The notes under the pieces are model-generated. The model made no database searches. It was not told the origin of the DNA and saw only the letters and a program-made list of their open reading frames with translations. A stretch of DNA of 64,000 nucleotides from Lotus japonicus (Eukaryota > Streptophyta > Magnoliopsida > Fabales > Fabaceae), in NCBI RefSeq assembly GCF_012489685.1, contig NC_080041.1, positions 22,259,802-22,323,801 of the forward strand, read 5' to 3'. Below are positions 1 through 11,080 of this stretch, one piece after another. The first letter of the stretch is position 1. Each line of letters begins with the position of its first letter. The position numbers and the translations under genes are program-made.

Positions 1-3000
1 ATGATCAGAGCTGCAGGTCAACCACAAACTAGGATCCTTGTTATCATCGTAACAATGACATATACAACAAGAACATCTCTTGCAAAACGAATCTTCTGGA
101 TTCAATGTAGCTTTGCATGCAACATTCTGACACATTAACATTTTCAATGTTTCCTCTTTACTGTCTTCTTGAGGAGTGTTATGTAAATCTTGAGATAGAG
201 TTCCTTTTTTCCTTTTAGATAAAATGCCACTTTCGGAAGGAGAATGGGTTTGGTTGACATGCAACTTGGATTTCTTAGAAATGATCTTCAGAAGATATTC
301 TATCATTTGATTCTTAGTATATCCTGTGTACTTCCTCTCTTTTCCTAATTCAGCACAAATTACTTCGAGAAGTTCCCTGCGAGTAAATGATTGAAGCATA
401 ATCGGAGCATCTTTTGACTGTTGAGCAATCTCATTGACTAGTTTTTGTCTGTCTTGTAAATTCAACTCAGCACATTTTGCAGGGTCTAGAAGAAAGCCTG
501 CAATGAAATATGAACAACATTCATAATGGGTAGAACTTCATTATCCTTATGGAAATATTTTGACAAACTTACACAGTTCATGACTGTCCCCTAGCAAATT
601 AAACACTATATTTATCATCAGCCAAAAGTATTTATAATGTATAACAGTGTTGTCAAATCACAGTCATGGCAGCACCATGGCAAAATGGCATGGTGAAAAT
701 TTAACAACATGCCACCTGAAGGCCATGATGTAGTGAATGGCAGGCCACGACAGAGACTTCTCAAAGGTGCCCATGGTGGTTCCAGCAGAAATGATGGCAG
801 AATAAACAAAAAAAGAAGTCATGCTTCTGCAATAGGCCACAACATCACCCACCATATTGTTATGGCGGATTTTTTACTTGCTGTCGTGAACCGCCATTTG
901 TTATTAATAACATTGATTTATAAAGAATATGCCCTAATTCAGGACAAATTTTATAAAAAAAAAATATGATGACAACAAAACCTTTAACTGTTTATGACTC
1001 ACTATGTGAGGAAGGTTCAACCAGGAAAGAAATAAACTGTTATATTTTGATTAGCAAATTGTTGGTCAAACTAAGGCATTAATAAGTTAATAACAATTAA
1101 AAAATTATGAACACATCTACAAATATAGCCTGCTAGAATTTCAAACCCCTTGCTCTGTGATCCTGAATACTAGAAACAGAAAATTCTAGCCTCTAAAATA
1201 CAATTTGATCAACTTCTAATGCAAATTGCACTTTTGAAAATTCAGTACATCCAGTTAAATAAACATCCTTTATCTTTCCTAATTCCTAATTTCATTATAA
1301 GCAGGGCACTGAGAAAGATGTTAGGCCTAAAAACTTGCAACTCTTCCCACTTGAAGTGAAAAAGCTGTTAAAAGACAAACCCCTCACAGAAAGGGATAAC
1401 GGCATAAAAGCCGTTTCAGATCAATAACCATATTTTTTAAAAGAAAAACCTTTTAAGTTAAAAATCGAAATTATTGTGGACAACCCTATCACAGCTACAT
1501 TATCTATTTCAATTAAAATTACATATTCAAAACTGTCAAGTGATGTCTGTAAAATTTGGAGCTCGCAGGTAAATATTCTGTGGAGAAACTTGTAATTCAT
1601 GCATCAGGGAGGACTAACTAGGCTCATAAGATGTGTTAGAATATAATATAAAACCATTGATGTGGCCCTTACCCAACAGCTTAAGCTTTTGGGATTAAGT
1701 GGTTATTTGACATGGTATCAGAGCCTCTATGGCCGAGAGGTCAAGAGTTCGATCCTTGCTCCCCTCACTTTCTAATTAAAAAGTGGAATTTAATTAAGCA
1801 CATGGTAGGCGGGCCTGTGCATTTATCCACGCTTCAAGCCCAAAGGGCTCTTGCGTGAGGGGGCATGTTAGAATATAATATAAAACCATTGATGTGGCCC
1901 TTACCCAACAACTTAAGCTTTTGGGATTAAGTGGTTATTTGACAAGATGGGATTTACATACATAGTTAGTTAGAGATGTCTCAAAAACCGATGACAAAAT
2001 AATGATGATATCCATGGTAATGGTAATGCTTGCACCACCAACTAGCTGATTTGAGGGATTTATCCACAATTCCATATAATTTAAGCCTCAGTTTCTGCAT
2101 GTATGGGTAGTTTATAACCAAACCACAAAACCCAAAACTGGTAGGGGAAACAAGATAAAATTTTCTATTTTTTAATGATAGAAGTCCAAATTTCAATTTT
2201 CACAAAAAAAAATTCTGAGTAGTTTTTTCTCCCCTTAATTTATATGACTGAGATAGAGGGAGATGTCAACAATAAAAACAAGCAGATTATATAAAATGAT
2301 GAAATATTTTAGGGTGTGTGGTCTGCAATAAAAATGATTACTCAAACCTAAAGAAAATTCATACCCAATAGCTATATAGCCTATAAGACCTGCAATAGGG
2401 TACGAAACTTAATGTTGGGTGTTTAAGAGCCAACAAGAAAGCAAGTTCAATGCTGCATATATGAAATTCTTATCGTGCATGAGTAATTACACAAGGCACA
2501 ATAGGGTTAAAAATATAACCATTAGAGGGAAAGTCAGGGGAAATCCTATTAGATAAAAGATGGTAGAGTCTCAAATTAAGATGGTGTAGGCATGTATAGA
2601 GAAGTCTTGTAGAAATACCAGTAAGGAGGGTTTTGGCTATACAGGAGAGATAGATGATAGTCAAATAGTTAAGAGGAAAAGGAGACCAAGAAAAACTATA
2701 AGTCAAAACATTAAGAGCAGTTTAAAGGTAAACAATCTATCTTTGGGCTTAATACATGACGGACGGAGGAGTGTCAAATTACAGTCTGCAACAGAAATGT
2801 AATGGGTTTTGAAGTCCCGCAACGGCATCTCAACTGCAATTGCAGCTGTTTCAACCCGCATTTGTCCGCAATACTGCAACCTAGTGACAACAGCAATTTA
2901 AAATCCTGAGGTTGAACCATGTAACAGACCTTATTTTTGTATTTTTTCTCCCCTTATTTGGTGGGTATTCCTATTACAAATAGCAATAATAAAAATATCA

Positions 3001-3932
3001 ACACTGATGTGACGTATTCACACCCACTTTCTCTTCCATCTCCTTTTAATCCACTTTCTCTTCCTTTCTCTTTCTTGTTTCCCCATCATATCACTCATCA
3101 TATTTCTCACTTCTCTTCTTCGATTCCTATCTCTCTCAAGGTGGTGGTGAATTTGGGGCTTGTATGATTTTTTTCCCTAAAAATGTAGACAGGCATCTAT
3201 ATGTACTATGTGGGTTTGGTTTTCAGTTCACACGTGTTACCAGACAGCTTCAACCAAAAAAAACAAATTCCAATGTAGCAAATGTCAAAGTAATTTCTTA
3301 CTTTCGTTCTGTTAAAAAGTACTTTTAAGTTGATCTCAACTTAAGTCCAAACACACCACTTCCTTGTCATATGTAAAGCCAGAACTTAAGTAGGCACATT
3401 GCAATTAGATGGCATTAAACGATTAGAACCAACCACAATGGAACAAATATGGATAAAAACTTAAGGGTCTACCAAACTCTACTATCAATAGGGGACTCTA
3501 TTCTAGGATAAACCGTGCCAAGAACAAATAAAAAATAAAAAATAAAAATATTTACAAATCTCATCTTCTTCCAACAGTTCTGTGTTTATGCTATGGAAAC
3601 AACTAGGTAAAAATCAAATCAACCCAGTAAACGAAGCATAAGAGCAATGCTGTAAGAATAACCCAAACCCGAGAAAACATACACAGCAAACAGAAAATTG
3701 CACAACCTACATTGTCAAAAGCACAACACCCATGATCAAAAAAAGGGTTTACAAGAGAAAACAAAGCCAAAAAAGTTGAAGCTTGGATTATTCTATAGGG
3801 TAGAGAGAGAGAGAGAGAAAAAAAACAGAAACCCCAGAAAGACAGTGTTGAAGAACAAAGAAGGAGAAGAGAGTGACCTGCGGTGTTGGTTCCCGAAACA
3901 ACAAACATCTTCTTCGTCTCTTGTTCACTCAT
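1..3932 (-). CDS. VIN3-like (VIL/VEL family) PHD-finger protein, 5' part; runs off the window edge
   Basis: Two exons are visible: exon 1 at 3932-3878 (ATG at 3932-3930) and exon 2 from 497 to the window edge. They join in phase 1 (G|GC) using AG|GT and TGCAG|GC sites, giving about 184 codons. The product starts MSEQETKKMF, has a helical N-terminal part (AELGKERKYTGYTKNQMIEY, typical of VIN3-like proteins), a basic KRKKG patch, and then at about residues 142-184 the Cys-rich start of the PHD finger (CKRCSCCICH, DDNKDPSLWLTC). Known family members are nuclear PRC2 accessory proteins that promote H3K27me3 silencing, with fibronectin III and VEL domains further on; those would lie outside the window. 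The first intron is 3.4 kb and contains a TRIM and a LINE fragment. An in-frame upstream ATG at 3983 would add 17 residues; I prefer 3932 but cannot exclude it. A GA-rich leader lies around 3797-4050. Confidence 0.88.
1634..1944 (+). mobile_element. Complete TRIM (terminal-repeat retrotransposon in miniature)
   Basis: Two 79-bp terminal direct repeats at 1634-1712 and 1866-1944 begin TGTTAGAATA and end TTTGACA, and differ at one base (cccaacaGc / cccaacaAc). Directly after the first is a tRNA-Met primer site, TGGTATCAGAGC (1713-1724). Just before the second is a purine-rich tract, gcgtgaggggg. A perfect 5-bp target duplication AGATG flanks the unit (1629-1633 and 1945-1949). At 311 bp there is no room for coding sequence, so it must have been mobilised in trans. 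It lies in intron 1 of the VIN3-like gene, in the antisense direction. Confidence 0.93.
2578..2770 (+). pseudogene. LINE reverse-transcriptase C-terminal scrap
   Basis: Translated pieces in shifted frames resemble the C-terminal tail of plant L1-like ORF2: LRWCRHV, VEIPVRRV, then RKRRPRKTISQNIK followed by a LIHD motif near 2750. Stops and frame changes break it. It lies in intron 1 of the VIN3-like gene, opposite to the gene. No poly-A tail or target duplication could be fixed, so it is probably an old fragment. Confidence 0.5.
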
Positions 3933-4119
3933 GATTCTGCGGAGAGCAGAGAGACTATACGGTTTTGTGTATCGCAGTCTCACTCACTCACTCTGTAGCA
4001 TTACTAATCTGTTCCTTCTATAGAAAAAGAGAGAGAAAGAGAAAGTGTCCAGTGGAGTGGCATGTAATTGAGCATTCAATGCCTGAGTGAGTGAGGTGAT
4101 TTGGCCTATACTACTATTT

Positions 4120-5133
4120 TGAGTAAAGTACACTCACCCCTCTCAAGGTTTATTAAAATTACACTCCACCCCATTTTTGTCTAAAATCTACACCCCACCC
4201 CATTTTATATAGATGCAAATTTAGTGACGAAAATTATCCTTCATTAATAATTAATTATTATTTAAATTGTTAATCAATAATTTCAAAAAATATTTTCAAT
4301 ATAATCCAATAAATTTAAAAATGAAAACATCACAGTCCTCCTCATTCTTTCAATCGCGGTCTTCCTTCATAAATTTACAATGCAAATTCTGCAATAGCAC
4401 ACCCGACTGGTTTACAAACCATATATCGAACATAGGGAAACATGCTTGTGTTTTCATATTTGGTAATAATTCAATTTTAATCAAAATAATCTCTTTATAC
4501 CTCAAATTTTGAAAATTGGATTGTAGACCCAAAAAGCAAGACAAATGGGTGAAGAAAATAGAGAAACAGAATTAAGAAATATGAAGTGGATCAGAGGTTA
4601 TTAGAACCCAACGATGCGGTGGAGCACCGTTTTTAACAAAATCCAACGACATCTTAAACCAACTGAGCGTTCGCTCGCAACTTAAAGGGGGTGAAGTTCA
4701 CAAGAAGTAGTTGAACAGGTAGCTTTGGGAATGTGCGATTCACGTTCTGTGGTTCAGGTCGCAACAAAACTTTGATGCATGGTGGTGCCATGGGGTTTCA
4801 CATTTTGGGACAGTGGCCGTCGTGTTAAAGGGAGCAAAGGCTTGGTGGTGACCGTTTGTGGTGAGAAATATGATTTGGAGACAGATAGGACGTGGACTTA
4901 ACAGACAGAGTATATTCAGTAAAATTATTTTCATAAATTAATGTATGATAGCGTATATTCATTAAACTTATTTAAATTTTAACTAATTAGTAATTATTTT
5001 TTATTAGTGACGAATTTGTTTTCGTCACTAAATTTTGCCTTTATAAAAAATGGGGTGGAGTGTAGATTTAAAAAAAGAATGGGGTGGAGTGTCATTCTTG
5101 CAAACCTTGAGGGGGGTGAGTGTATTTTACTCA
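4120..5133. mobile_element. ~1 kb element with long terminal inverted repeats
   Basis: The left end (4120 on) reads TGAGTAAAGTACACTCACCC, then CTCAAGGTTT and two 'cactccacccca'-type blocks. The right end (to 5133) is its inverted copy: ggggtggagtg blocks, aaaccttgaggggggtgag and tattttactca. The match continues inward to a 'tttagtgacgaaa' motif at about 4218 and its inverse near 5021-5031, so each arm is over 100 bp. The interior has no convincing protein. I found no exact target duplication. It could be a non-autonomous MULE or fold-back element. It lies just upstream of the VIN3-like gene's 5' end. Confidence 0.7.
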
Positions 5134-5788
5134 ATAAAAATTTGGGTATGCCAACATGAGTTGACACTACTTGCAGCTTATAAAAAAAACACAACTGGCG
5201 TCAAGTTCCGATTTAACTCTGACCTCTAATAGGTTGAGAATTCGAATTTTCCTGAGGTCAGTAAAATTTCAGTTGGTGGGCAACCCTCCTCGGGGAAATC
5301 CCCCGCCTACCTAGGAGTGGGCCTCTGTTGGTCTCCCCAACATGCTACTAGCACCCTGCCTGACAGTTTGGATTGGAGGTATTTTCTCTCTGTTATACTA
5401 TATTTGTAACAAAAATAAAATAAAAAATTGAGGTATTGATTTTTGAACCATCTCACATTTTCTCTCAAAAGTTTCAATTTTTTTTATGGTACGTGTGTTC
5501 GCGGAACCAATTACACACTGCATCATAAGTGCAGAAGATAAATTATACATTCTACTTATTGTAAGGATAATATGTATATCTAAATGGGTGATGTGTAAAT
5601 TAATGCCCTAACAACTGGTGTACACCCTAAACCATCGAAGAAAGATGTAAAGAGATGAGAAATAAAACTTAAATGTGATATGTAAGGTAATAAAAAAAAA
5701 GACAGTGTCTTAAAATGCATACATTATTAGGTGGTACACATATGGTTATTGATTTTTTAATTTCGAATTTGATATTTTTTAAGTCTGT
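5134..5788. other. Intergenic; no gene seen
   Basis: No convincing coding sequence. The part 5200-5390 holds a GC-richer block with a 'gagaattcgaattttcc' stretch resembling a pol III B box. This might be a SINE remnant, but no tail or target duplication supports it. Confidence 0.4.
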
Positions 5789-5790
5789 TA

Positions 5791-6524
5791 CTCCCTCCGT
5801 TCTTAAATATAAGACCTATTTTAAAAAATTGCGCTTATTAAGAAAGCACTTAATGCGACTAATTAGTGAATTGGTTTTATAAAAATGCATACATTCTTCC
5901 CTATTTACCCTTTGTCATTTTCTCTCACTAATAATCATTGCAATTATACCAAAAATCATAGTTAGTTGGATTAGTAGTAATGAATAGTAGGTGGTAACTT
6001 TGAAATTGAAAACATTCAATTAATGTGAGGGGTAAATATGAAAGAGTACAAAACATTTTACTAGATTATTATAAGAGGTCTTATATTTAGGAACATGAAA
6101 ATTTTGAAACTAGGTCTTAGAGCATCTCCAATGCAAGGTTCTTAATTCTTATTTTTGAGTTAAGAACTAAGAACTAAGAAGTAAGAACTTTACCATTGGA
6201 GGTGCTGACATGGACCTCTCAGTTCTTATATAAGAAGTTTTACTTTTTGAGTTCTTAGCTTAAAATATTAATTATTTCTCTCTCATCAAAATTACTTTAT
6301 TACTTTATGAGTTTTGTTTTTTACTTTATGAAAATAAAAAATATAAATAATGTGGTTGGTGTGACCAAATGAATAGTGGTAAGAACTAAGAACTCATGGT
6401 TGGAGCAAAATTGCTTGAGAGTTGCTTAAGCACATGTGGCAATACGGGCCCACATAAATAGTGCTAAGAACTAAGAAATAAGAACTAACATTGGAGATGC
6501 TCTTATAATTAGGAACGGAGGAAG
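5791..6524. mobile_element. Stowaway-type (Tc1/mariner) MITE, carrying a nested MITE
   Basis: The left end CTCCCTCCGTTCTTAAATAT and the right end aattaggaacggaggaag are inverted copies, and both are flanked by the TA target duplication (5789-5790, 6525-6526). The element is split near its right end by another MITE (6120-6502). Removing that insert restores a normal right terminus. A second terminus-like stretch (ggtcttatatttaggaac, about 6077-6094) lies inside the left part and may record an older rearrangement. Confidence 0.85.
6120..6502. mobile_element. PIF/Harbinger-type (Tourist-like) MITE nested in a Stowaway MITE
   Basis: Terminal inverted repeats GAGCATCTCCAATG ... CATTGGAGATGCTC, 383 bp in all, are flanked by the 3-bp duplication TTA (6117-6119 and 6503-6505) typical of the superfamily. 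Subterminal repeats of 'aagaacta' occur at both ends. No coding capacity. Confidence 0.88.
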
Positions 6525-6899
6525 TACTACGGTAGCGTTTTAAAATTGGAGAGTTCAATACCCTTCGATTAATTGTTTAAAATATAAGACTAGATTACCA
6601 ATTCTAAAAGTATATTACATATGATAACATAACACATTAAGGCAAGAAAGTATGGAGATGTTTAATTTATTCACACATCACTTTTTAATTTTTATGTCAT
6701 CCAATTTTCATTTTTTTTTCTTTCTATTTTATCACCATTATACATCTAATTTCACTCTCTTCTCTTTTTATTTTTCTTTCTTTAAGTGTAGTTTGAACTA
6801 GGGTATGCAAATAATATTTTCCTTTTTAAAGCAATAAGTCTAAGAGTTTCTACTTAAGCACGAGTAAGACAAAATATATGCATTGTTGTCTAAGAGGTT

Positions 6900-7260
6900 C
6901 ATGTATTTAGGATATGTTATATAAAATAATGAAAAAAGTCGACAAATATGATACATATAAAATCCAAGTTAGGTGGTTAAAGATAAAGTGGAGAAAAACA
7001 TCATGAATTATTTGTGATCGCATACGATCGAGCTCAACGAAAAAGTTTTAACGAACCAAATATGTTGTCCTTCATGATAGTGAATGCTTGGACTTTAAAT
7101 GGGAGAACATGAGAAAAAAATTGGAATAGCATAAATGAGAATATTAAGATAGATAAGTGGTTATGATACACAATTATTGTATAAGAGGGGATGTTGAGGT
7201 GGAGCCTACTGAGGAGCAGCTGATAGAAAATCGGTGAAGTTGGTATATACATGTACAAAA
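6900..7260 (+). pseudogene. LINE reverse-transcriptase remnant (C-terminal part)
   Basis: Frame-broken translations carry an ordered set of plant LINE ORF2 motifs: IKWRKTS-like, a DSECLDFKWENMRK-like piece corresponding to the usual 'GxECWxxK' segment, then CIRGDVEVEPTEEQLIENR matching the 'RxxxIRGxVEVAPIEEKLRENR' tail. Multiple stops and shifts show that it is dead. Confidence 0.55.
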
Positions 7261-7429
7261 AAAATCTTTAAAGACACTAGTGAGAAGAATTTATAATGTG
7301 CAGGGGCGGACGTATCTAGAACTTTTCGTTGAGGCCGAACAAAATAATATAAGTTTGAAACGGACTCCATGGAAATTGTGTGCTTGCTGGAATCTCAACA
7401 TGCTAGGTCGCACCAGTATGAGCAATTTG

Positions 7430-7639
7430 ATCTTTCACCTTCAAGCAGCCCATGGGGCTATCTATTTTCAGTACACGCCAAGGACCTCCAACGCCTTGGC
7501 AGACTACTTGGCCAAGCTCGGCTTAAACTTCCAGTATGGTACCCATATCTTTGAGAGCTCGTTTGGTGAATGTCACTCCCTCCAGGCAAAGGATGTTGGC
7601 TCTAGGTCTAGTTCTAGCTTAGTTGCTTTTTCGGGTTAG
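7430..7639 (+). pseudogene. RNase H-domain C-terminal fragment of a retroelement
   Basis: The open stretch includes HLQAAHGAIYFQYTPRTSN and then ALADYLAKLGL, the ending typical of plant RNase H domains (hxxRxxNxxADxLAKxG), followed by about 35 residues to a TAG at 7637-7639. The upstream part of the domain is not recognisable in frame. It was probably a LINE-type or domesticated RNase H module, now truncated. Confidence 0.5.
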
Positions 7640-8020
7640 CCTTGTGCTTGGTGTTTTTCCCTCCTTGTAACTAAAAAAAAATCCATAAATATATATTTTG
7701 AAATCTTATCTCTTATTAATTTTTTTTTTATCTCATTTAAATAATTTTTATAATTCATTTATGAAAATTCAAAATTAAAGATAAATCCCAACACCATTTC
7801 GTTTGTTTGAGAAGTATTGGATTGATATTTTATCTTATTGAAATAAAATCTACATATCCTTCAGTTGTTAAAATAAAATAAAAAATGAATTTAATCAAAA
7901 TTTAAACACTTTAAATTTTTATTTGATTTGTTTTTTTAAACAATTAAACTTCATGATAATTGAGGGGATAAATATTCAGGGATTTATCCCTGAACCTTCC
8001 CCCCCCACAACCATTATGTC

Positions 8021-8819
8021 CATGGGCGTATTTAGCGGGGGCTAGTAGGGGCCACGACCCTCCAAATTATAGCTTGTTTGCCGACTATATGAATTTTTAT
8101 GTAGAAATTAATATTACGCTTTGTTTCTTTCTATAACTTTTTCTATTGCCATCTTCCATAAGTTTATAGAATAAATATATTTTATTTTACAATAAATTTG
8201 TAATTATCTGAATTAAATAGAAGATTTAATGTCGAGGCAGTGCGTAACTTCTTATACTTAGTTCAACTTTAGATCCTAAGGAAAATTTTAAATCATTCGA
8301 TGATTAGAAAATATGTAAGCTTGTTGAGAAACTTTATGTTGTTGATTTTTATGAGCTGGAAAAAAGGAATTTATTGTTTCAGCTAAGACATTATCATTCA
8401 GATGTTTCCGAGATCTTAATTTAGGAAAAATGTCATGTTTATCCGAGTTTTACCCGAGATTAGTTCAAATTAGAAAAGCAGCAATGATTCCACTTGTTGA
8501 TAGATTGATACGTCTTTGTTTTAACACTTCCTGTTTCAACAACATCTATAGAGCGAACTTTTTATGCAACGAAAGTTGTTAAGAATCGGTTTCACAATAA
8601 AATCAAAGATGGCATTCTCATAATTTTATTAGTTGTATATTTTGAGATATTAAATTTGTGAAAGATCATTGTTGATATAGTAAAAGATAAATTTAGTACT
8701 ATAAAAGAGCAAAAAGTCTTATTTAATTTTTTTTTAATTGTGTAAAGTATATATAAGATTTATTGACAAAGTTCTTTATATTTCGGCCCCTCCAACAAGA
8801 AAATTCTTATACGCTTATG
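8021..8819. mobile_element. hAT-family transposon relic with 8-bp target duplication
   Basis: Ends CATGGGCGTAT and (inverted) CATAAGCGTAT match at 9 of 11 positions. A perfect 8-bp duplication ATTATGTC flanks the unit (8013-8020 and 8820-8827), the length expected for hAT. It contains a decayed transposase C-terminus on the plus strand. At 799 bp it is an internally deleted, non-autonomous copy. Confidence 0.85.
8480..8665 (+). pseudogene. hAT transposase dimerisation-domain remnant
   Basis: Translation gives LTLPVSTTSIERTFYATKVV and KNRFHNKIKDGIL. This is the hAT C-terminal dimerisation signature (LPVSTASxERxFSxxKxxKxxxRxxM). Upstream frames (8260-8480) carry further transposase-like sequence with stops. 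It belongs to the 8021-8819 element. Confidence 0.7.
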
Positions 8820-8827
8820 ATTATGTC

Positions 8828-10021
8828 ACCTAATTATTATCACTTGAGCTATCATTCGGGATAAAAACCAACTAAATATTCTATATGATTTGCAAATAAA
8901 CTAATTTTTTTTAGGAGTGATCCTACCAGCTTCTTTCAAATACACCCTTAATAATATAGTTTTTATACATGTGAAGAAGGGTAAAATGGGACTTAAAAAG
9001 AATAATAAAATTATTATTAAAAACAATCTCATTATCAATAATACTAAATAATACCACGCATAATTTGTGTTTTGATCGAACATTATCATTCATATAGCCG
9101 TTGTGTTGTACTTATTGTTGGTCGATTTTTCTTATAATTCATTCAAATTATTTTTGCATCATGCTAAGTTGCTAACTGTTGTTATGCTCCTGTTCCTGCA
9201 TAAGAGTACTTCTCTAAGGCCTGCAAGAAACAACCCACGCGTCAAGCTCACCTGCTCCTTCATGTCAAGCAACGATTGATTGCTGCTGTTTTAGCATTCT
9301 TCGGTTTTCCCGTAAAAAGAGACTCAGAATGATATATACACACCTCATCTTTTAAGCACTTCATTTCCACCTATTTTTGTTTCTATCTCTCTCCTCTTAT
9401 CATCTATCACATCTAATATTTTCTCTCTCTTACGTTTTTTTTTCTTTCTATCTCTCTCCTCTTCCACCTCAAAATGATGTGCGAATAAAACATTTTCCGA
9501 CTCACTGCCACTACGGCTGTCATTATTTTTTATTTTCTAATTCTCGTGTAGTGGGGTCCTACTCCTCCTCCCACCTTGGATCCCACAATTGCAAGAAAAA
9601 AATAAGTAACTTTCACTTTCATATATATTCTCTTTTAAATATTTTTATTTCGTTAAAAAATTTATGTATGGTTCTTTAGTATTGTTTGATAGAGGTCATA
9701 TACATTTTATCTTTTTTTTATTAGTGTATCTACAAACAGCGATTATGATATTAATTTCCACACGTTAAATGAGTAGACTTTTTTTAATCCATTTATTGTG
9801 ATGTAGGTAATTACTTAAGAGAGAAAAATTACAGGAGAGAGATAGGAAAGAGAGAGACCAAACACCATTGTTTGGTTGTGTTACGTTCAAGAGTGGGGAG
9901 AGATGAACAAAACATATCGAAACCACTTTTTCTAATCTCTTAGGACTTGTTTGATATTTTATATAGCATAATGCTTGATAATATAAGATCTAATTATATT
10001 AGGTTAGATAAAAATTTAATT
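8828..10021. other. AT-rich intergenic DNA; no gene seen
   Basis: No open frame with recognisable protein features. Pyrimidine-rich CTCTCT runs occur near 9380-9470, with GA-rich runs near 9830-9870. A 'gtttggttgtg' / 'cttgtttgatat' pair hints at another old MITE, but its ends could not be fixed. Confidence 0.4.
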
Positions 10022-10316
10022 CTTCCTCCGTCTCCAATTACAAGCTAACATTGAGACCTATGCGATATCACTAAATATAAGCTAACTATGCAAAAGCTAT
10101 TTTTTTTCTTCATATTTGTCCTTGCATTTATTGACTTTTCAATTCTAAAATTTTGAAATTGAAACTCACTCTTATTCTCTTTTCTCATAGTATTACCCAC
10201 TTAAATATGGGTAAATATGAAAGATTGTACAATTTTTAAAAAAACAATGCATCAATTATGACTTTTTAATAAGCGTGATTTTTATAATTTTAGCTTTTAA
10301 TTAGGGACGGAGGGAG
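10022..10316. mobile_element. Stowaway-like MITE (diverged)
   Basis: The left end CTTCCTCCGTCTCCAATTA and the right end taattagggacggagggag are inverted copies about 20 bp long, with 'agctaa' / 'ttagct' extending inward. A TA duplication is not preserved. About 295 bp, non-coding. Confidence 0.6.
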
Positions 10317-10424
10317 ATTCCACAACGATTGGTCACACATTGTATAACTTATCATTTCATTTAAATTAATATAAACCTCTATTTCATGACATATTGCATA
10401 ATGAGAGATAATATAAAAATGATG

Positions 10425-10735
10425 ATGATGTTAGTGGGTGGGAAAGATGGTGGTGGCAACCGAGGTGGCTACGACAATGGTGATGATGGTTGTGGTAGTG
10501 GTTGTGGTGATGTTGAGTGCAGCGACGGTAAAGGGAGGTGGTTGTGACAGTGGTAGTAAGTTGTGGTGGTGGCGATGACGATGGTGGTGGAGGAAGATGG
10601 AGGCGGTAGTGGTGGTGGTGGTACTAGTGGTGGTGGATGGTGTTGGTCGAGAGTAAAGTGGTGGTGGTAGTGTTGTAGGATATTGATCAGAAGTAGCAGA
10701 AGAAAGGGGGGGGGGGGAAGGGTTTGAATTGTGTC
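10425..10735. repeat. Degenerate GTG/GGT trinucleotide-rich tract
   Basis: A run of imperfect GGT/GTG/GAT triplets, ending in an A/G-rich part with a G homopolymer at about 10707. It gives spurious poly-Pro/His frames on the other strand. A similar tract occurs at 23885-24125. Confidence 0.7.
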
Positions 10736-10940
10736 ATCCAAAAACTTGATTTTGATTTTCCAAACGATTGAAGATATTTTATTTCATTGCATGATCGTCT
10801 AGTGCAGCGGATAAATGATCAGAGGAGTAAGTATAGGATGCACAAACATTTTTATCCTGGTTCGCACCCAGAACGATAGGGCTACATCCAATCCTTGAGT
10901 ATACCAAGATTCCACTAAGCACAAGTATCAATGACTTTTC

Positions 10941-11080
10941 CTGACAAGTATTATTGTACATGCCACTTCATGAATTACAAGTATTATTTTACCACTGCCT
11001 CTTCAGGCATTACAAGTAGTATTTTACCACTGTCTCGTCAGGCCTTACAAGTATTCTTTTGCCACTGCCTCTTCAGAAAT
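10941..11080. repeat. 35-bp tandem repeat, four copies
   Basis: Units starting 'tacaagtattattttaccac' lie at 10976, 11011 and 11046, with a more diverged unit at 10941. Each ends 'ctcttcaggcat' or a variant. The surrounding sequence (about 10780-11328) looks like the inside of an older LTR-type repeat that hosts the following LTR-like unit. Confidence 0.75.

Noticed and set aside
1725..1765. tRNA-like 'ggccgagaggtcaagagttcgatcc' text (B-box-like), split by position
   Set aside because: No acceptor stem or anticodon arm; it follows the TRIM primer site and belongs to that element.
5198..5400. Possible SINE with a B-box-like motif
   Set aside because: No A box at the right distance, no tail and no target duplication.
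10469..10741. Poly-Pro/His open frame on the minus strand (and a similar one at 23778-24227)
   Set aside because: A by-product of GTG/GGT triplet repeats; no protein-like composition outside the repeat.
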